Assembly: GCF_007559005.1 (NCBI RefSeq) | Contig: NZ_CP041763.1 | Coordinates: 3,132,463-3,196,462 of the forward strand | Origin: Gordonia zhaorongruii | GTDB taxonomy: Bacteria > Actinomycetota > Actinomycetes > Mycobacteriales > Mycobacteriaceae | Direction: 5' to 3' | DNA length: 64,000 bases | Part shown: in pieces, positions 52,125 to 60,567 of the stretch | How the letters are laid out: every line of letters starts with the position of its first letter | Numbering within the stretch: the first letter of the stretch is position 1 | The notes under the pieces: generated by a model | Database searches by the model: none | Told to the model about the DNA's origin: nothing | The model's input: the letters and a program-made list of their open reading frames with translations, nothing else | Translations under genes and position numbers: made by a program

Positions 52125-53722
52125 GCAGCCGCCCCGCAGACGACTTGTCGTCGCATCCATCGATCGATCCGGCGTCGCTCCTGTCGCCTGCGCGCCGCAC
52201 CGCCGACCTGGCACGACTGTCCGAGTCACCCGAGGCCGACGTCGTGGTGATCGGCGGCGGTGTAACCGGTGCCGGCGTAGCCCTCGACGCGGTGTCCCGC
52301 GGCCTGTCGACCGTGCTAATCGAGAGCCGTGACCTGGCCTTCGGCACCAGCCGGTGGTCGTCCAAACTCGTGCACGGCGGACTCCGTTACCTCGCATCGG
52401 CCGCAGTCGGCATCGCCTACGAGAGCGCCGTCGAGCGGAACGCCCTGATCCGGAACATCGCACCGCACCTCGTGCATCCGCTGCCGCAAGTGGTTCCGCT
52501 GCTCGACGACGTGTCGTTCGTCGATGCCGCGATCACGCGTGCGGGCTTCCTCGCCGGAGACGCACTGCGGATAGCCGCGCGCACACCGTCGTCGACGCTC
52601 GCCCGGTCGGGCCGGATCCCCGCGGCTGAAGTGGCGGCACTGGCCCCGACCGTCAAACGGGAGGGGCTGCGCGGCGGCCTCCTCAACTGGGACGGACAGC
52701 TCAACGACGACGCCCGCCTGGTGGTCGGCATCGCACGGACCGCCGCCTCGCTCGGCGCCACGGTCCTGACCCACGCCCGAGCCGACCAGGTGACCGGAAC
52801 ATCGGTCACCGTGACCGACGAACTGACCGGTCGCAGTTTCGACGTGCGCGCCAGATCGGTCGTCAACGCGACCGGCGTGTGGTCGGCGCAGGTGGACTCG
52901 TCGATCGCGCTGCGCCCCAGCCGAGGTACGCACCTGGTGATGAGTCAGGACAGCTTCCAGGGACTCCGCGCCGGCCTGACAGTGGCCGTCCCCGGGCACT
53001 TCGGCCGGTACGTGTTCGCCCTCCCGCAGCCGGACGGAAGCGTCTACGTCGGCCTCACCGACGAGGAGACATCCGGCGAGATCCCCGACGTTCCGCAGGC
53101 GCAGGAGTCGGAGATCGACTTCCTGCTCGACACCGTCAATCTGGCGCTCGGCACTCCGCTGACCCGCGACGACATCCTGGAGACGTTCTCCGGTCTGCGT
53201 CCACTCCTCGACTCGGATACCGGTGCGACGTCCGACGTGTCCCGGAAGCATGCGGTTCTCACCCGGGATGACGGCCTGGTGACGGTGGTCGGCGGCAAGC
53301 TCACCACCTACCGGCGGATGGCCGAGGACGCCGTCGACGCGGCGCTCGCCACCTCGGGGCTGTCGGCGACGCCCTGCCGAACGCGCACGCTTGGACTGGT
53401 GGGGGCCCCGTCGATGAAGGATCCGGCCGCGAACGATCCGGCCGCGGCACTCGCGAAGGTCGCCGCGCCGCGACGTCTGGTCGCCAAGTACGGCACCGAG
53501 GCACCCGCCGTCCTCGCACTCGCGGACTCCGATCCGACACTCGCCGCTCCGGTTGCGGACGGCACATCGATCACCGGCGCCGAACTCGCCTTCGGCGTAT
53601 GCGCCGAAGGGGCGGTCACCGTCGGTGACCTGCTCGAGCGACGCACTCGCCTGTCATTGACGCCACTGGTCGCCGACGCAGCCCGACCCTCGGCGGCACA
53701 CGCCGTCGACACCCTCGCCTGA
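52121..53722 (+). CDS. glpD: FAD-dependent glycerol-3-phosphate dehydrogenase
   Basis: It oxidises glycerol-3-phosphate to dihydroxyacetone phosphate and passes electrons to quinones at the membrane. The 533-residue protein has the FAD site VVVIGGGVTGAGVALDA at 41-57, SSKLVHGGLRYLASAAVGIA, the substrate-side GTHLVMSQD, FALPQPDGSVYVGLTDEE and VVGGKLTTYRRMAEDAVDAA. It is translationally coupled to the TetR gene. With the facing alkyl-DHAP-synthase-like flavoprotein and DAG kinase it forms a glycerolipid cluster equal to Rv2249c-Rv2252. Confidence 0.95.
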   Translation: MSSRPADDLSSHPSIDPASLLSPARRTADLARLSESPEADVVVIGGGVTGAGVALDAVSRGLSTVLIESRDLAFGTSRWSSKLVHGGLRYLASAAVGIAYESAVERNALIRNIAPHLVHPLPQVVPLLDDVSFVDAAITRAGFLAGDALRIAARTPSSTLARSGRIPAAEVAALAPTVKREGLRGGLLNWDGQLNDDARLVVGIARTAASLGATVLTHARADQVTGTSVTVTDELTGRSFDVRARSVVNATGVWSAQVDSSIALRPSRGTHLVMSQDSFQGLRAGLTVAVPGHFGRYVFALPQPDGSVYVGLTDEETSGEIPDVPQAQESEIDFLLDTVNLALGTPLTRDDILETFSGLRPLLDSDTGATSDVSRKHAVLTRDDGLVTVVGGKLTTYRRMAEDAVDAALATSGLSATPCRTRTLGLVGAPSMKDPAANDPAAALAKVAAPRRLVAKYGTEAPAVLALADSDPTLAAPVADGTSITGAELAFGVCAEGAVTVGDLLERRTRLSLTPLVADAARPSAAHAVDTLA

Positions 53723-53755
53723 CGCGGCCGACCGGTCGTCCCTCGATCCAGGACA

Positions 53756-54997
53756 TCAGTCCGGCAGCATCGGGGCATCCGCCCCGTGATTGCGGTACAT
53801 CAGCGCACCCCGGGTGACGGCATCGCGCCCGAACCGTCCCCGCAGCCGATCGACGGCCGCGTCGAGGTCGGTGGAGGTATCCGGCGCGAGCGTGCCTCCC
53901 GGCGGAGCCGGACTCTCGTCGAACGGGAGGGTCAACTGCACCGCACCACGTCCGGCGAGATTGGTCAATGACAGCCCGATCAAGCTGCAGCCCCGGTCGC
54001 GGATGAGCGGCATCGCGTCCGCGAGCAGGCCGCGCGCGACCGTTAGAACGACCTCCGTGGAATCGGTGGGCTCGGCCACCGAGCGCGACCGGGTGACGGA
54101 CTCGAAATCGTTGAACCGCACGCGCAGCACCACCGTCCGCGTGAGCCGTTCGGAAGTGCGTAACCGCAGGCCGAGACGATCGACTATCGCGAGCAGCGTC
54201 GACTCGATCTCGGAACGGTCCTTGATACGCCGCCCCAGTGCACGCTGGGCACCGATCGAACGACGGCGTCTGCCCGTCTCCACGCGCCGGGGGTCACGTG
54301 CCATCGACAGCGCGTAGAGGTGCCGTCCGGCACCCTTGCCCAGGAGCGAACTCATCCGGTCCTCGCCGGTCTCGGCGATCTGCCCGACGGTGCGGATCCC
54401 CGCATCGTGCAGACGTGCCTGCGTCTTGGCGCCCACACCCCATAATCGGCCGACCGGGAGCGGGTGAAGGAACGCGAGCTCGCCGCCCGCCGGAACCTCG
54501 AGCAACCCGTCGGGCTTGCCGACGGCACTCGCCACCTTGGCGAGGAACTTGCTGCTGGCGGCCCCCACGGTGATAGGCAGACCCACCTCCGTCCGGACCC
54601 TCCGGCGAAGCCGCTCGGCGATCTGCACCGGCGAACCGCTGATCTTCCGCAGTCCGGCGGCGTCGAGGAAGGCCTCGTCCACGGAGATGCCCTCCACCAG
54701 CGGCGTGATGTCGTGGAACACGTCGAACACCGCGCGTGAAGCATCCATGTAGGCGTCGAACCGCGGGGGCATCGTGACTGCGGCGGGGCACAGCCTGCGG
54801 GCCTCATGACCGGGCATCGGCGAGCGCACGCCCACGGCCTTCGCCTCGTAACTGGCCGCGAGCACCACCCCACCGCCGACCAGCACCGGCCTGCCACGTA
54901 GTTCCGGGTGATCCCGCTGCTCGACCGATGCATAGAACGAGTCGAGGTCGGCGTGGAGAATGGATGCTTGCTCCCGCGCTCCCCGCTCGACTCTCAT
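53756..54997 (-). CDS. dinB: DNA polymerase IV
   Basis: This Y-family polymerase copies damaged DNA. The 413-residue protein has metal-binding Asp17 (HADLDSFYASVE), Asp107-Glu108 (GISVDEAFLD), the YEAKAVGVRS finger, HhH motifs (RLWGVGAKTQARL; AGIRTVGQIAE) and a little-finger domain. QLTLPF at 354-359 is a full beta-clamp motif, so this is the clamp-binding DinB type rather than a clamp-less paralogue. The ATG at 54997 is chosen; upstream frame residues are unlike the family. No LexA box was seen before it. Confidence 0.95.
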   Translation of the reverse strand: MRVERGAREQASILHADLDSFYASVEQRDHPELRGRPVLVGGGVVLAASYEAKAVGVRSPMPGHEARRLCPAAVTMPPRFDAYMDASRAVFDVFHDITPLVEGISVDEAFLDAAGLRKISGSPVQIAERLRRRVRTEVGLPITVGAASSKFLAKVASAVGKPDGLLEVPAGGELAFLHPLPVGRLWGVGAKTQARLHDAGIRTVGQIAETGEDRMSSLLGKGAGRHLYALSMARDPRRVETGRRRRSIGAQRALGRRIKDRSEIESTLLAIVDRLGLRLRTSERLTRTVVLRVRFNDFESVTRSRSVAEPTDSTEVVLTVARGLLADAMPLIRDRGCSLIGLSLTNLAGRGAVQLTLPFDESPAPPGGTLAPDTSTDLDAAVDRLRGRFGRDAVTRGALMYRNHGADAPMLPD

Positions 54998-55150
54998 GCC
55001 CGCATCATGGCACCTGGGTCCGACAGTCCCGCCCCGCGAAACCCCAGCGCAGACCGCATGACAATTGTCATGCCGATCCCGTGCAGACCTCATGCGAACC
55101 GATGACTCAGCGCACTACTGGCCACGCTCGCCGCCGACGAGGCTGGAGCC

Positions 55151-55471
55151 ATGAATACGACACGAGATCCCGACACCGCCGCACACCGGTCCTCCTCGTC
55201 CGGTGGCGCCGCACCCCGATCCACTCGACGAGCACCCGGATTCCGAGAGGCATCCCTGCACGATCTGCTGATCGACAGCTGCCGCATCGGCCCCGCACCG
55301 ACGCGGTCACGCGAGGTGTTCGTCATCACGGTCAGCCTGGTCCTGAGCGCGGTCGTTCTCGGTGTCCTCGGAGCGTCGGCGATCGGCTACATCGGCGCGT
55401 ACATCATCATCGCCGTCTACCTCGCCGGACGCTGGATCTACGGCGAACGCAAGGTCTGGACGAACCGATGA
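55151..55471 (+). CDS. Small two-helix membrane protein at head of ABC/two-component operon
   Basis: The 106-residue protein has a disordered N-terminus (to ~50, Ser/Arg/Pro rich) and two membrane helices (FVITVSLVLSAVVLGVLGAS; YIGAYIIIAVYLAGRWIYGE). No family is recognised. Its stop overlaps the ABC ATPase start (ATGA), so it is the first gene of a coupled five-gene operon. It may be an accessory subunit of the exporter or a sensor partner of the kinase. Confidence 0.72.
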   Translation: MNTTRDPDTAAHRSSSSGGAAPRSTRRAPGFREASLHDLLIDSCRIGPAPTRSREVFVITVSLVLSAVVLGVLGASAIGYIGAYIIIAVYLAGRWIYGERKVWTNR

Positions 55472-56403
55472 GCCCGGTGATCTCCGCCCGCGGCCTGCAC
55501 CGCTTCTACGGACACGGCGAGAGCGAGTACCACGCGGTGCGCGGCATCGACCTCGACGTCGAGCAGGGCGAGGTGTTCGCTCTGCTCGGCACCAACGGCG
55601 CGGGAAAGACCTCCACCCTCGACCTGCTCGAGGGCCTGGCCGCTCCGGACGAGGGCGCCATCGAGGTGTTCGGCCTCGACCCGTTGCGGGACCGCCGGAA
55701 GGTCCGGCCCGAACTCGGCATCATGCTGCAGTCCGGTGGGCTTCCCGCCGAACTCACCGTCGCCGAGACGCTCGAGATGTGGCGCGGCACCTGCAGTCAC
55801 CCGACGACGACCGACGACGTGCTCGGCAAGGTCGGACTCCTCGGTCGGGCCGACGTCCGTGTCGGATCTCTGTCCGGTGGCGAGAAACGACGGGTCGACC
55901 TCGCCTGCGCTCTCCTCGGCCAACCGCGGCTGCTGTTCCTCGACGAACCGACCACCGGACTGGATCCGGAGAGCAGGCGCGCTACCTGGCGTCTCCTCTC
56001 CGGACTGAAGGCGTCGGGCGTGACGATGGTCCTGACCACCCACTACCTCGACGAGGCCGAAGAACTCGCGGACCGGATCGCCATCATGCACCAGGGCGTC
56101 ATCGCCCGCACCGGGACGCTGCGCGAGATCGTCGAAGGCCATCCGGCGACGATCGCCTTCGACCATCCGGGCGCCGCCCTTCCGCACCTGCCGAACCTGG
56201 AGACCGCAGGAACGCGCGTCACGGTCACCACCCACCATCTCCAGGAGGATCTCCTGACACTGCTCGCTTGGGCCGACCGCGAGAACCTGCTGCTCGCCGG
56301 GCTCACGGCGCGTGCGGCCTCACTGGAATCGGTGTTCCTCGACCTCGCCGGATCGAGCACCGGCGCCACCTCGTCTGACGAACCGATCGGAGCGAACCGA
56401 TGA
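55468..56403 (+). CDS. ABC transporter ATP-binding protein (export, ABC-2 type)
   Basis: The 311-residue protein has Walker A GTNGAGKTS at 41-49, a Q-loop in MLQSGG, signature LSGGEKRR near 135-142, Walker B LLFLDEP near 155-161, and H-loop TTHYLDEAEEL. The C-terminal ~90 residues (EGHPATIAFDHPGAALPHLP onward) are the extra domain common in DrrA/NodI-like exporters. It overlaps its neighbours by 4 nt on both sides. Together with the permease it probably exports a lipid, peptide or drug. Confidence 0.93.
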   Translation: MSPVISARGLHRFYGHGESEYHAVRGIDLDVEQGEVFALLGTNGAGKTSTLDLLEGLAAPDEGAIEVFGLDPLRDRRKVRPELGIMLQSGGLPAELTVAETLEMWRGTCSHPTTTDDVLGKVGLLGRADVRVGSLSGGEKRRVDLACALLGQPRLLFLDEPTTGLDPESRRATWRLLSGLKASGVTMVLTTHYLDEAEELADRIAIMHQGVIARTGTLREIVEGHPATIAFDHPGAALPHLPNLETAGTRVTVTTHHLQEDLLTLLAWADRENLLLAGLTARAASLESVFLDLAGSSTGATSSDEPIGANR

Positions 56404-57218
56404 CCACTGCCCAACTGCCGGACCGCGTCTCCACGTTTCGGCGTCGTCCCCTTTACTCACTTGCACGGGCCGAGTTCCTCCAGTTCCTGCGCAACAAGAC
56501 CCTGGTCGTGACCGGTGTGGTGTTCCCTGTCGTGATGCCGCTGGCGATCTTCTTCCTGGCGCGCGCCAACGGCGTCGACCGGAACGGCGTCGCCGCGACT
56601 TTCGACATGTTCGCCCTGTTCACGCTGATGTTCGTGCAGTACTACACGGTGCTGTCGATGGTGACGACCCGGCGTGGCGAGGGCGTTCTCAAGCGCCTGC
56701 GCACCGGGGAGGCCACCGACTGGCAGATCCTCGCCGCCCCGAACGTGCCGGGGGTCGCGGTGACCGCCGGCTCGGCACTCCTCGTGGCGGTCGCCGTGTG
56801 GGGAACCGGCGCACCGGCACCGGTTAATCCGCTCGCCATCGTCATCGCACTGCTCGCAGGCGCCGCCGTATTCGGCCTGCTCGCTCTGGCCACCAGCGGC
56901 TTCACCAAGAATGCCGAGGCCGCGCAGATCACGTCACTGCCGGTGATGGCGCTCGCGATGATCGGGATGGGCAATATCCGGGCGACCCTCCCCGACCGCG
57001 CTGCCGAACTGCTGGCATGGACGCCGTACGCCGCGGTCTCGGACCTGATGCACCTCGGCACGGCAGGCAAGGACGCCATCGCCGGCGTCGACGCCACGGC
57101 CACCGATTTCGCCGGGACGTTCAGCGAGATGGGCCGCCCGATTGCCACACTGATCATATGGACCGTGATCGCATTCGTTCTCGTCTACAAGGCATTCAGG
57201 TGGGACGACCGCGGGTGA
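56400..57218 (+). CDS. ABC-2 type permease
   Basis: The 272-residue protein has six predicted membrane helices (TLVVTGVVFPVVMPLAIFFL; ATFDMFALFTLMFVQYYTVL; ALLVAVAVWGTGAP; NPLAIVIALLAGAAVFGLLA; ITSLPVMALAMIGMGN; IATLIIWTVIAFVLVYKAFR) and the amphipathic loop RRGEGVLKRLRTGEATDWQI typical of ABC-2/DrrB permeases. The start overlaps the ATPase stop (ATGA) and the stop overlaps the kinase start (GTGA). The exported substrate is unknown. Confidence 0.92.
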   Translation: MTTAQLPDRVSTFRRRPLYSLARAEFLQFLRNKTLVVTGVVFPVVMPLAIFFLARANGVDRNGVAATFDMFALFTLMFVQYYTVLSMVTTRRGEGVLKRLRTGEATDWQILAAPNVPGVAVTAGSALLVAVAVWGTGAPAPVNPLAIVIALLAGAAVFGLLALATSGFTKNAEAAQITSLPVMALAMIGMGNIRATLPDRAAELLAWTPYAAVSDLMHLGTAGKDAIAGVDATATDFAGTFSEMGRPIATLIIWTVIAFVLVYKAFRWDDRG

Positions 57219-58360
57219 ACCTGACGCCGAGCCGGTGGCGTCGCATGTCCGACCGAGCCAAGTACCGCGCCTACACCAGGGCCTCGCTGCAAGGCGGCGT
57301 CGCCCTGATCGGCGTGGTCGCCGTCATCGCGTCCGCCGGACATCCGTGGGTGACGGTCCTGGTCGTCCTCGTCACGGTGTCGGGAGTCATCGGATTCCAG
57401 GGCAGGCCCGAGCTCACGGGTGCCGATGCTCCCCGGACCGACCGCGTACTCCCCTCGGTGGCAGGCGCAGGTCTCATCATCGCCTGGGCTGGAATCCTCG
57501 CAATCCGAGGGACCGATGTCGCCGACGACGAGACGGCCAGAGGCCTCGCGTGGTTCGCGGTCATGGTCGCCGGATTGGCGCTCATCGCGTTCCTGCCGCG
57601 ACCGTGGCTGATCCTGCTGATCGTCGCGGTCGGCACGGGTTGCCTGTTCGGCCCCTCGGGCGATCTTGTGCGACAAGGCCTGTGGCTGTTCGTGGCGGCG
57701 GCGTTCTGCATGGCCACCACCCGTCTGTCGCTGTGGACGCTTCGCGTGGTCGACGACCTCGATGCCGCCCGTCGGACCGAAGCGAAGTTGCAGGTCGCCG
57801 AGGAGCGCCTGCGGTTCTCCCGGGACCTGCACGACGTGGTGGGACGTGGCTTCTCCACCATCGCCGTGAAGAGCGAGCTCGCCTCCCGCCTGGCTCGATC
57901 GAGTGCCGAGGGCACAACCGAGCGAGCTGCGGCCGAGATGGACGAGGTGAAGGTCCTCGCGGTCTCCTCGATGGAGGAGATGCGATCTCTGGTCCGCGGG
58001 TACCGCGGCATCGACCTCGCAGGCGAAGTCGCCGGCGCCCGTTCGCTGCTCGACGCCGCCGGATGCCGACTGCTCGTCCAGGGCGACCCCGCCGCTGTTC
58101 CCACGCCCTTCCATGAGGCCGCCGCCTGGGTGGTCCGCGAAGGCACCACCAACATCGTTCGCCATTCAGCCGCATCCGAGGCGACGCTCACGCTCGGCCC
58201 GGGCGCGATGAGCCTCACCAACGACGGTGCCCCGCCGGACCCCGGCGAGCGCTCCGGTCTCCGTGGCCTGGCCGAACGAATCGAGCCGCTGGGCGGCACA
58301 CTGGAAACACACTCCGAGGGCGGCACGTTCTCACTTGAGATCCGATGGGAAGCAGCATGA
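57215..58360 (+). CDS. Histidine kinase (HisKA_3, NarL-type partner)
   Basis: The 381-residue protein starts with GTG and has about six membrane helices in residues ~25-180. HisKA_3 phosphoacceptor His206 lies in RFSRDLHDVVGRGFSTIAVK. A divergent ATPase domain follows (EGTTNIVRHSAASEATLTL; GLRGLAERIEPLGGTLETHS). The sensor part lacks a large extracellular domain, as in intramembrane-sensing DesK/LiaS-like kinases that respond to membrane state or antibiotics. It is coupled to the ABC permease and overlaps the response-regulator start. Confidence 0.93.
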   Translation: MNLTPSRWRRMSDRAKYRAYTRASLQGGVALIGVVAVIASAGHPWVTVLVVLVTVSGVIGFQGRPELTGADAPRTDRVLPSVAGAGLIIAWAGILAIRGTDVADDETARGLAWFAVMVAGLALIAFLPRPWLILLIVAVGTGCLFGPSGDLVRQGLWLFVAAAFCMATTRLSLWTLRVVDDLDAARRTEAKLQVAEERLRFSRDLHDVVGRGFSTIAVKSELASRLARSSAEGTTERAAAEMDEVKVLAVSSMEEMRSLVRGYRGIDLAGEVAGARSLLDAAGCRLLVQGDPAAVPTPFHEAAAWVVREGTTNIVRHSAASEATLTLGPGAMSLTNDGAPPDPGERSGLRGLAERIEPLGGTLETHSEGGTFSLEIRWEAA

Positions 58361-58977
58361 TTCCGGTTCTGATGGCCGACGACGAGACGCTCATCCGCTC
58401 CGCTCTGGCCACCATGCTCGACTTGGAGACCGATCTCGAGGTGGCGGCGCACGTGGAAACCGGTGAGGAACTCGTCGACCTCTGGCGCTCACGTGCGGAC
58501 CAGGGACTCCCGACCGCTGTCGCGCTACTCGATCTGCAGCTTCCCGGAATCGACGGCATCGAGACAGCAGCACGGGTCCTCGAGCTCTCACCTGGCGCCG
58601 GAATCCTCATCGTGACGAGTCACGGACGGCCCGGCTATCTGAAACGCGCGTTGTCGGCCGGTGTCCGCGGCTTCCTGCCGAAAACCGCTTCGGCCACCAC
58701 TCTCGCCACCGTCATCCGGACCGTCGACGCGGGCGGCCGGTACGTCGACCCGGAGCTCGCCGCCGAGGCCATCAGCACCGGCGATTCGGTGCTCACCGCC
58801 CGCGAAGCGGACGTCCTGGAGTTCGCCCTGTACGGGTCATCGGTCGAGGAGATCGCCGCGCGCGTGCACCTGTCCCCCGGGACCACGCGGAACTACCTGT
58901 CGTCCGCGATGGCCAAGCTCGGCGTCGCCAACAGATACGAAGCAGCCGTCAAAGCTCGCGAGATGGGCTGGATCTGA
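58357..58977 (+). CDS. NarL/FixJ-family response regulator
   Basis: The 206-residue protein has a receiver domain at ~1-120 (MADDETLIRSALATMLDLET; phosphoacceptor Asp59 in LLDLQLPG; Lys in GFLPKTASA) and a LuxR-type HTH at ~140-200 (LTAREADVLEFALYGSSVEE; LSPGTTRNYLSSAMAKLGVA). The ATG at 58357 overlaps the kinase stop; an in-frame ATG at 58345 is possible. It is the output of the upstream kinase and probably activates its own ABC operon. Confidence 0.94.
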   Translation: MIPVLMADDETLIRSALATMLDLETDLEVAAHVETGEELVDLWRSRADQGLPTAVALLDLQLPGIDGIETAARVLELSPGAGILIVTSHGRPGYLKRALSAGVRGFLPKTASATTLATVIRTVDAGGRYVDPELAAEAISTGDSVLTAREADVLEFALYGSSVEEIAARVHLSPGTTRNYLSSAMAKLGVANRYEAAVKAREMGWI

Positions 58978-59026
58978 GATCCCGCACCCGAGATCCCCAC
59001 ACCCCGAGAGCACCCGAAATCGAGGA

Positions 59027-59656
59027 TCACCGCACCCGACGCGCCCGGAGCACCACATCGCGCACGTGATGGCCGTTACCCGCCGGAATCGGCCGATCAC
59101 GCGTCTCGTCGGTGACGACCTCCCATCCGTCCCCGAGCCGCTCGAGCACGTCGGCCGGCCACAGGAAGTTCTCCGGGTTGTAGCCGTGTGCTCGCACCCC
59201 TTCCAGGTCGTGCGCGGTCATCAGGAGCGTGCCACCGGGAGCCACGGCGTCGAGGACGCGTCGCAGGATCGTCTCGTCGCTCCGGGCGATGCCGAAATAG
59301 CTCATAGTGACCAGCTGATAGGTCGACGGCAGGGTTTCACGCGACACATCGAGGCGCAGCCACGTGATCGTCGGCCGGGAATCGGCTGCTGCGGCGCGCT
59401 CGATCGCGACGGCCGAGATGTCCACGCCGGTCACCTGCCAGCCACGGTCGGCGAGCCAGCGGACGTCGGCACCCTCCCCGGACCCGAGATCGAGGGCGGT
59501 ACCCGGCTCCAGATCCGCGGCTTCGTCGACGAGCGCCGGGTTCACGTTCGTGGTCCACACACGATCCGAGGCCCGGTACAGCTCGTCCCAATCCTCGGCG
59601 GTCTCCAGAATGCGGTGTTCGTCGGTCGAGTCGTGGGAATCGTGTGAGTCGGTCAT
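59027..59656 (-). CDS. SAM-dependent methyltransferase
   Basis: The 209-residue protein is a class I methyltransferase: motif I ALDLGSGEGADVRWLADRGW at ~54-73, acidic VTGVDISAVAIERA, and a VAPGGTLLMTAHD strand. The N-terminus EDWDELYRASDRVWTTNVNP resembles the thiopurine/tellurite-type (TehB/UbiE-like) group. The leader MTDSHDSHDSTDEH is Asp/His rich. It is convergent with the response regulator and diverges from the LLM oxidoreductase. The substrate is unknown. Confidence 0.9.
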   Translation of the reverse strand: MTDSHDSHDSTDEHRILETAEDWDELYRASDRVWTTNVNPALVDEAADLEPGTALDLGSGEGADVRWLADRGWQVTGVDISAVAIERAAAADSRPTITWLRLDVSRETLPSTYQLVTMSYFGIARSDETILRRVLDAVAPGGTLLMTAHDLEGVRAHGYNPENFLWPADVLERLGDGWEVVTDETRDRPIPAGNGHHVRDVVLRARRVR

Positions 59657-59749
59657 GAACTAGACGGTGCCACAACCCGGCAACGGTCACCGATGATCGC
59701 GTGCCGCGCGACGATGGCGGCCGCCGCCCGACCCAGGCAGACTGGTGGA

Positions 59750-60544
59750 ATGACTTTCCCCGTACGCATCGGTGTTCAGCTCCAACCGCAGCACGCCCCC
59801 GAGTACAGCCTGATCCGCGATGCGGTGAAGCGCGCCGAGGACATCGGCGTCGACATCGCCTTCAACTGGGACCACTTCTATCCCCTGTCCGGTGAGCCCG
59901 ACGGCGCGCACTTCGAGTGCTGGACGATGCTGGCCGCCTGGGCCGAGCAGACCGAGCGCATCGAGTTCGGCCCGCTCGTCGCGTGCAACAGCTACCGCAA
60001 CCCCGATCTCCTCGCCGATATGGCGCGCACGGTCGATCACATCTCCGGCGGTCGGGTGATCCTGGGAATCGGCAGCGGATGGTTCGAGCGCGACTACGAC
60101 GAGTACGGGTTCGAGTTCGGTACCAAGGGCTCGCGGCTGGATGCGCTCGGTGAGTCGCTCCCCCGCATCGAATCGCGGATGGCGCAGCTGAATCCGCAAC
60201 CGACGCGGAAGATACCGGTCCTGATCGGCGGCGGCGGCGAACGCAAGACACTCCGGCACGTGGCCAACCACGCCGACATCTGGCACTCGTTCGTCGACGT
60301 CGAGACCTACCGGCGCAAGTCGGCGATCCTGGCCGAGCACTGCGCCGCAGCGGGCCGCGACCCGTCGACCATCGAACGCTCGGCCGAGCTCAAAGTCGAC
60401 GGTGACGTCGACGACCTGCTCCGGTTCGGCGACGAGATCACCGCCGAGGGCGTCTCACTCCTGACTCTCGCCGTGAGCGGCCCCGACTACGACCTCTCGA
60501 CCGTCGAGCGTCTGGTGAAGTGGCGCGACGAGCGTCTCGGCTGA
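59750..60544 (+). CDS. LLM-class F420-dependent oxidoreductase
   Basis: The 264-residue TIM-barrel protein has VRIGVQLQPQHAPEYSLIRD at the start, FNWDHFYPLSGEPDGAHFEC, GPLVACNSYRNPDLLADMAR, the cofactor loop HISGGRVILGIGSGWFERDY, and PVLIGGGGERKTLRHVANHA. The pattern is that of mycobacterial F420-dependent luciferase-like oxidoreductases. The ATG at 59750 is used although the ribosome site (GGTGGA) is close. Reduction of an unknown substrate with F420H2 is inferred. Confidence 0.92.
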   Translation: MTFPVRIGVQLQPQHAPEYSLIRDAVKRAEDIGVDIAFNWDHFYPLSGEPDGAHFECWTMLAAWAEQTERIEFGPLVACNSYRNPDLLADMARTVDHISGGRVILGIGSGWFERDYDEYGFEFGTKGSRLDALGESLPRIESRMAQLNPQPTRKIPVLIGGGGERKTLRHVANHADIWHSFVDVETYRRKSAILAEHCAAAGRDPSTIERSAELKVDGDVDDLLRFGDEITAEGVSLLTLAVSGPDYDLSTVERLVKWRDERLG

Positions 60545-60567
60545 GCCGACGACTCTGCAGGACTCTG

